Positions 61,979 to 64,000 of a stretch of 64,000 nucleotides of DNA are shown here, one piece after another. A program made the translations under genes and the position numbers. The stretch's first letter is position 1. Each line of letters starts with the position of its first letter. Source of the stretch: Nipponacmea schrenckii (taxonomy: Eukaryota > Mollusca > Gastropoda > Lottiidae); assembly GCA_030562195.1 (NCBI GenBank), contig JAUJPP010000002.1, positions 1,364,001-1,428,000 of the forward strand. Reading direction: 5' to 3'. The notes below the pieces were generated by a model. That model searched no databases. It had not been told where the DNA came from and saw nothing but the letters and a program-made list of their open reading frames with translations.

Positions 61979-62434
61979 GTTTTTTTTTATTTTTCATTGG
62001 AAATATTGTAAGTGGTAAATTTATTAAACAAATAACGTAATAAAGGCTAACAGAAGATGATCAGTTCTTCTTTAGAATTGATCACTGTCACTGAAAATTC
62101 CAAGTCCAAATGTATACTAGGCTATAAGAACTTTTTTTTATTTTTCATTGGAAATATTGTAAGTGGTAAATTTATTAAACAAATAACGTAATAAAGGCTA
62201 ACAGAAGATGATCAGTTCTTCTTTAGAATTGATCACTGTCACTGAAAATTCCAAGTCCAAATGTATACTAGGCTATAAGAACTTTTTTTTATTTTTCATT
62301 GGAAATATTGTAAGTGGTAAATTTATTAAACAAATAACGTAATAAAGGCTAACAGAAGATGATCAGTTCTTCTTTAGAATTGATCACCGTCACTGAAAAT
62401 TCCAAGTCCAAATGTATACTAGGCTATAAGAACT
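61979..62434. repeat. Three tandem copies of a 151-base unit
   Basis: The word AAATATTGTAAGTGGTAAAT begins at 62001, 62152 and 62303, an exact 151-base period. The copies differ by only a few bases (for example ATCACTGTCAC against ATCACCGTCAC in the third). Each unit contains a near-perfect inverted repeat, GATCAGTTCT-TCTTT-AGAATTGATC. The array ends about 520 bases before the start codon of the TEX14-like gene. Confidence 0.97.
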
Positions 62435-62952
62435 AACTAGATAACTAGCCTAGCTTAGACAAATAAGCAGTACTAGCCTACAATTGCTGCCACCAATCAG
62501 TAGTATTAGTAGGCAACAAACAGTACTAAAACGAATAACGTATCCTTACCACGGACTACGCCTACTGGCACTAGATAGGCTAGACTAGACACAGTTCGTA
62601 CCAACCGATGTGACAGTGACACTGACAGGGTCTACTGGCACTGCACTTGAATAGAGACATTCTAATCACCATAAGCCTAAGCATAAGCCAAATAAGCTAA
62701 TATTATAGATCTAAGGCTAGGGCCTCACTCTCCTCACATAATGATACTTCTGGTTTTGTTGTATACCAGGTGCAGGTAAGCCTCTTTGAAGCCGTAGCGT
62801 TGAACGTCTAGACTGTAATAATACACTATGATGTATTGGCTAATATTAATTATTGCTAATACTTTGTGGGTGACATTGTATCTCTTCAGGTAGAAGGTCG
62901 TGTGTGATTGACTGATTTCAATCAGAATTGATTTTGAAATTTGATTTTTAAA

Positions 62953-63973
62953 ATGGGCTCACCTGTCAAACTGGGCAGAATGGTCAGTAATGATAAGTTA
63001 GGAGTTTCTCTCCATGATGCAGCTAGAGATGGTAGCAAAAAGGCTCTGAAAAGAGCTTTGCAAGAAGGTAATATTTTAAGAAAAAATATCTGTTCTTAAA
63101 TAACTTTAAGCATGTTTTCCATCCTCTAGATTGGGCATTATTGAATAACCTTGCAAAATTCATCTTTGTATGAGGTTTATGACACAGATTTATCCATTTG
63201 TACAGTACGGTACCGTAGTATATAAGTTTAAATAGATGTAACAAATGAAACTTATTCCGTATGAAGCTTCCATAAGACAACAAGAAAACTACTCAAGCAC
63301 AGATGTTTCAAGTCAAGGCAAACCTTGAAATCTTGATTATGTTTGTAGGAATATGTGTGGATTATCCAAATGATGAAGGACAATCACCATTATTTTGTGC
63401 CTGCCATGCCAATCAAGAAGGAACTGCTAAAGTTTTATTAGAAAAGGGTGCAAATCCGAACGAGTAAGTTGAACGAGCTTCTCTTGTTACGTATATATAG
63501 AATTCTATTTGAATATTCACTATAAGCTAAGGAAGTTGGTGCTTCAGAGTTCAGGTAAATTCTAGGATAAATTTCAACAAGAGTGGAATAATGCTGCTGA
63601 TTTGCAAAATTTCCCTTATTGCATACTGTATGTCACTGTCTCTCTTTATTTAAACCCCAATCGAAAGGAGAAAATGAAAATGGCAAGCTCCATTAAGTGA
63701 AATTATTTTATTCTTGATTTAATCTGAAATGTAAAATGTTATTTTAGAAAAGCTAATAGTGGACAAACTCCTGTATTAATGGCATGTTTCCGTGGGAATA
63801 TGAACTTACTGTGCCGATTAATAGAAGCCGGTGGAGATTTAAGATATCATGATAATAACGGAAGAAGCTGTCAAGAATGGGCATTAATGTGTGAGAACGT
63901 AAACAAGAGAACGAAAATGCTTCAGTTTTTGAATAAATCTCAAGTTCACGCCATGACTTATAATAGAAAACAG
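62953..63973 (+). CDS. TEX14: TEX14-like ankyrin-repeat protein, first three coding exons (partial)
   Basis: Exons are 62953-63067, 63349-63463 and 63748-63973, in phases 1, 2 and 0. They give about 152 residues and the gene continues beyond the window (donor CAG/GTAACA at 63974). The protein starts MGSPVKLGRMVSNDKLG and carries about three ankyrin repeats: SLHDAARDGSKKALKRALQE, then GQSPLFCACHANQEGTAKVL, then GQTPVLMACFRGNMNLLCRL. It continues AGGDLRYHDNNGRSCQEWAL and KMLQFLNKSQVHAMTYNRKQ. This ankyrin block closing in AGGDLR-HD-G-WAL resembles the N-terminus of vertebrate TEX14, an intercellular-bridge protein with a pseudokinase domain downstream. The kinase-like part is outside the window, so orthology is likely but unproven. 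Confidence 0.78.
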
Positions 63974-64000
63974 GTAACATTTCAAGATGGAGGAACAGAT

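Overview
The window is AT-rich animal nuclear DNA. Genes are split by GT-AG introns, most of the sequence is intergenic, and decayed retroelements, small DNA transposons, SINEs and minisatellites are dense. The repeat style points to a lophotrochozoan, most likely a gastropod mollusc. Signs are GIY-YIG Penelope-like fragments, tRNA-derived SINEs, tandem-core elements bounded by ATACGCCCAC-type ends, and frequent AGGCCTA words. Species was not determined.

Layout. Positions 1-5997 are one copy of a long duplicated block, ending 11 bases before a 500-N gap (6009-6508). The second copy is at 17849-25996 and carries extra insertions. Between them lie a SINE fragment, a Penelope-like fragment split by a Harbinger-like MITE, a decayed LINE on the minus strand (10080-13385), a GC-rich foldback element (15671-15975) and another possible MITE. 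From 26 to 35 kb there is only repeat debris: Penelope-like and SGNH-like fragments, a tandem-core element and SINEs.

Four protein-coding genes are supported, all on the plus strand: (1) an intronless ORF for a 602-residue C2H2 zinc-finger protein (35465-37273); (2) a three-exon C2H2 gene (40728-44628) with a SUMO-interaction-like motif and an internally duplicated finger module; (3) a six-exon major-facilitator transporter resembling MFSD9 (54943-60163), whose third intron holds a minisatellite made of copies of its own 3' splice site; (4) the first three coding exons of an ankyrin-repeat protein resembling the N-terminus of TEX14 (62953-63973, continuing past the window).

The genes do not form an evident pathway. 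No operon, CRISPR array, rRNA or intact tRNA was seen. The most unusual items are the splice-acceptor minisatellite, the foldback element, the family of elements that share ends but carry different tandem cores, and a duplication pattern that looks like an unmerged contig overlap.
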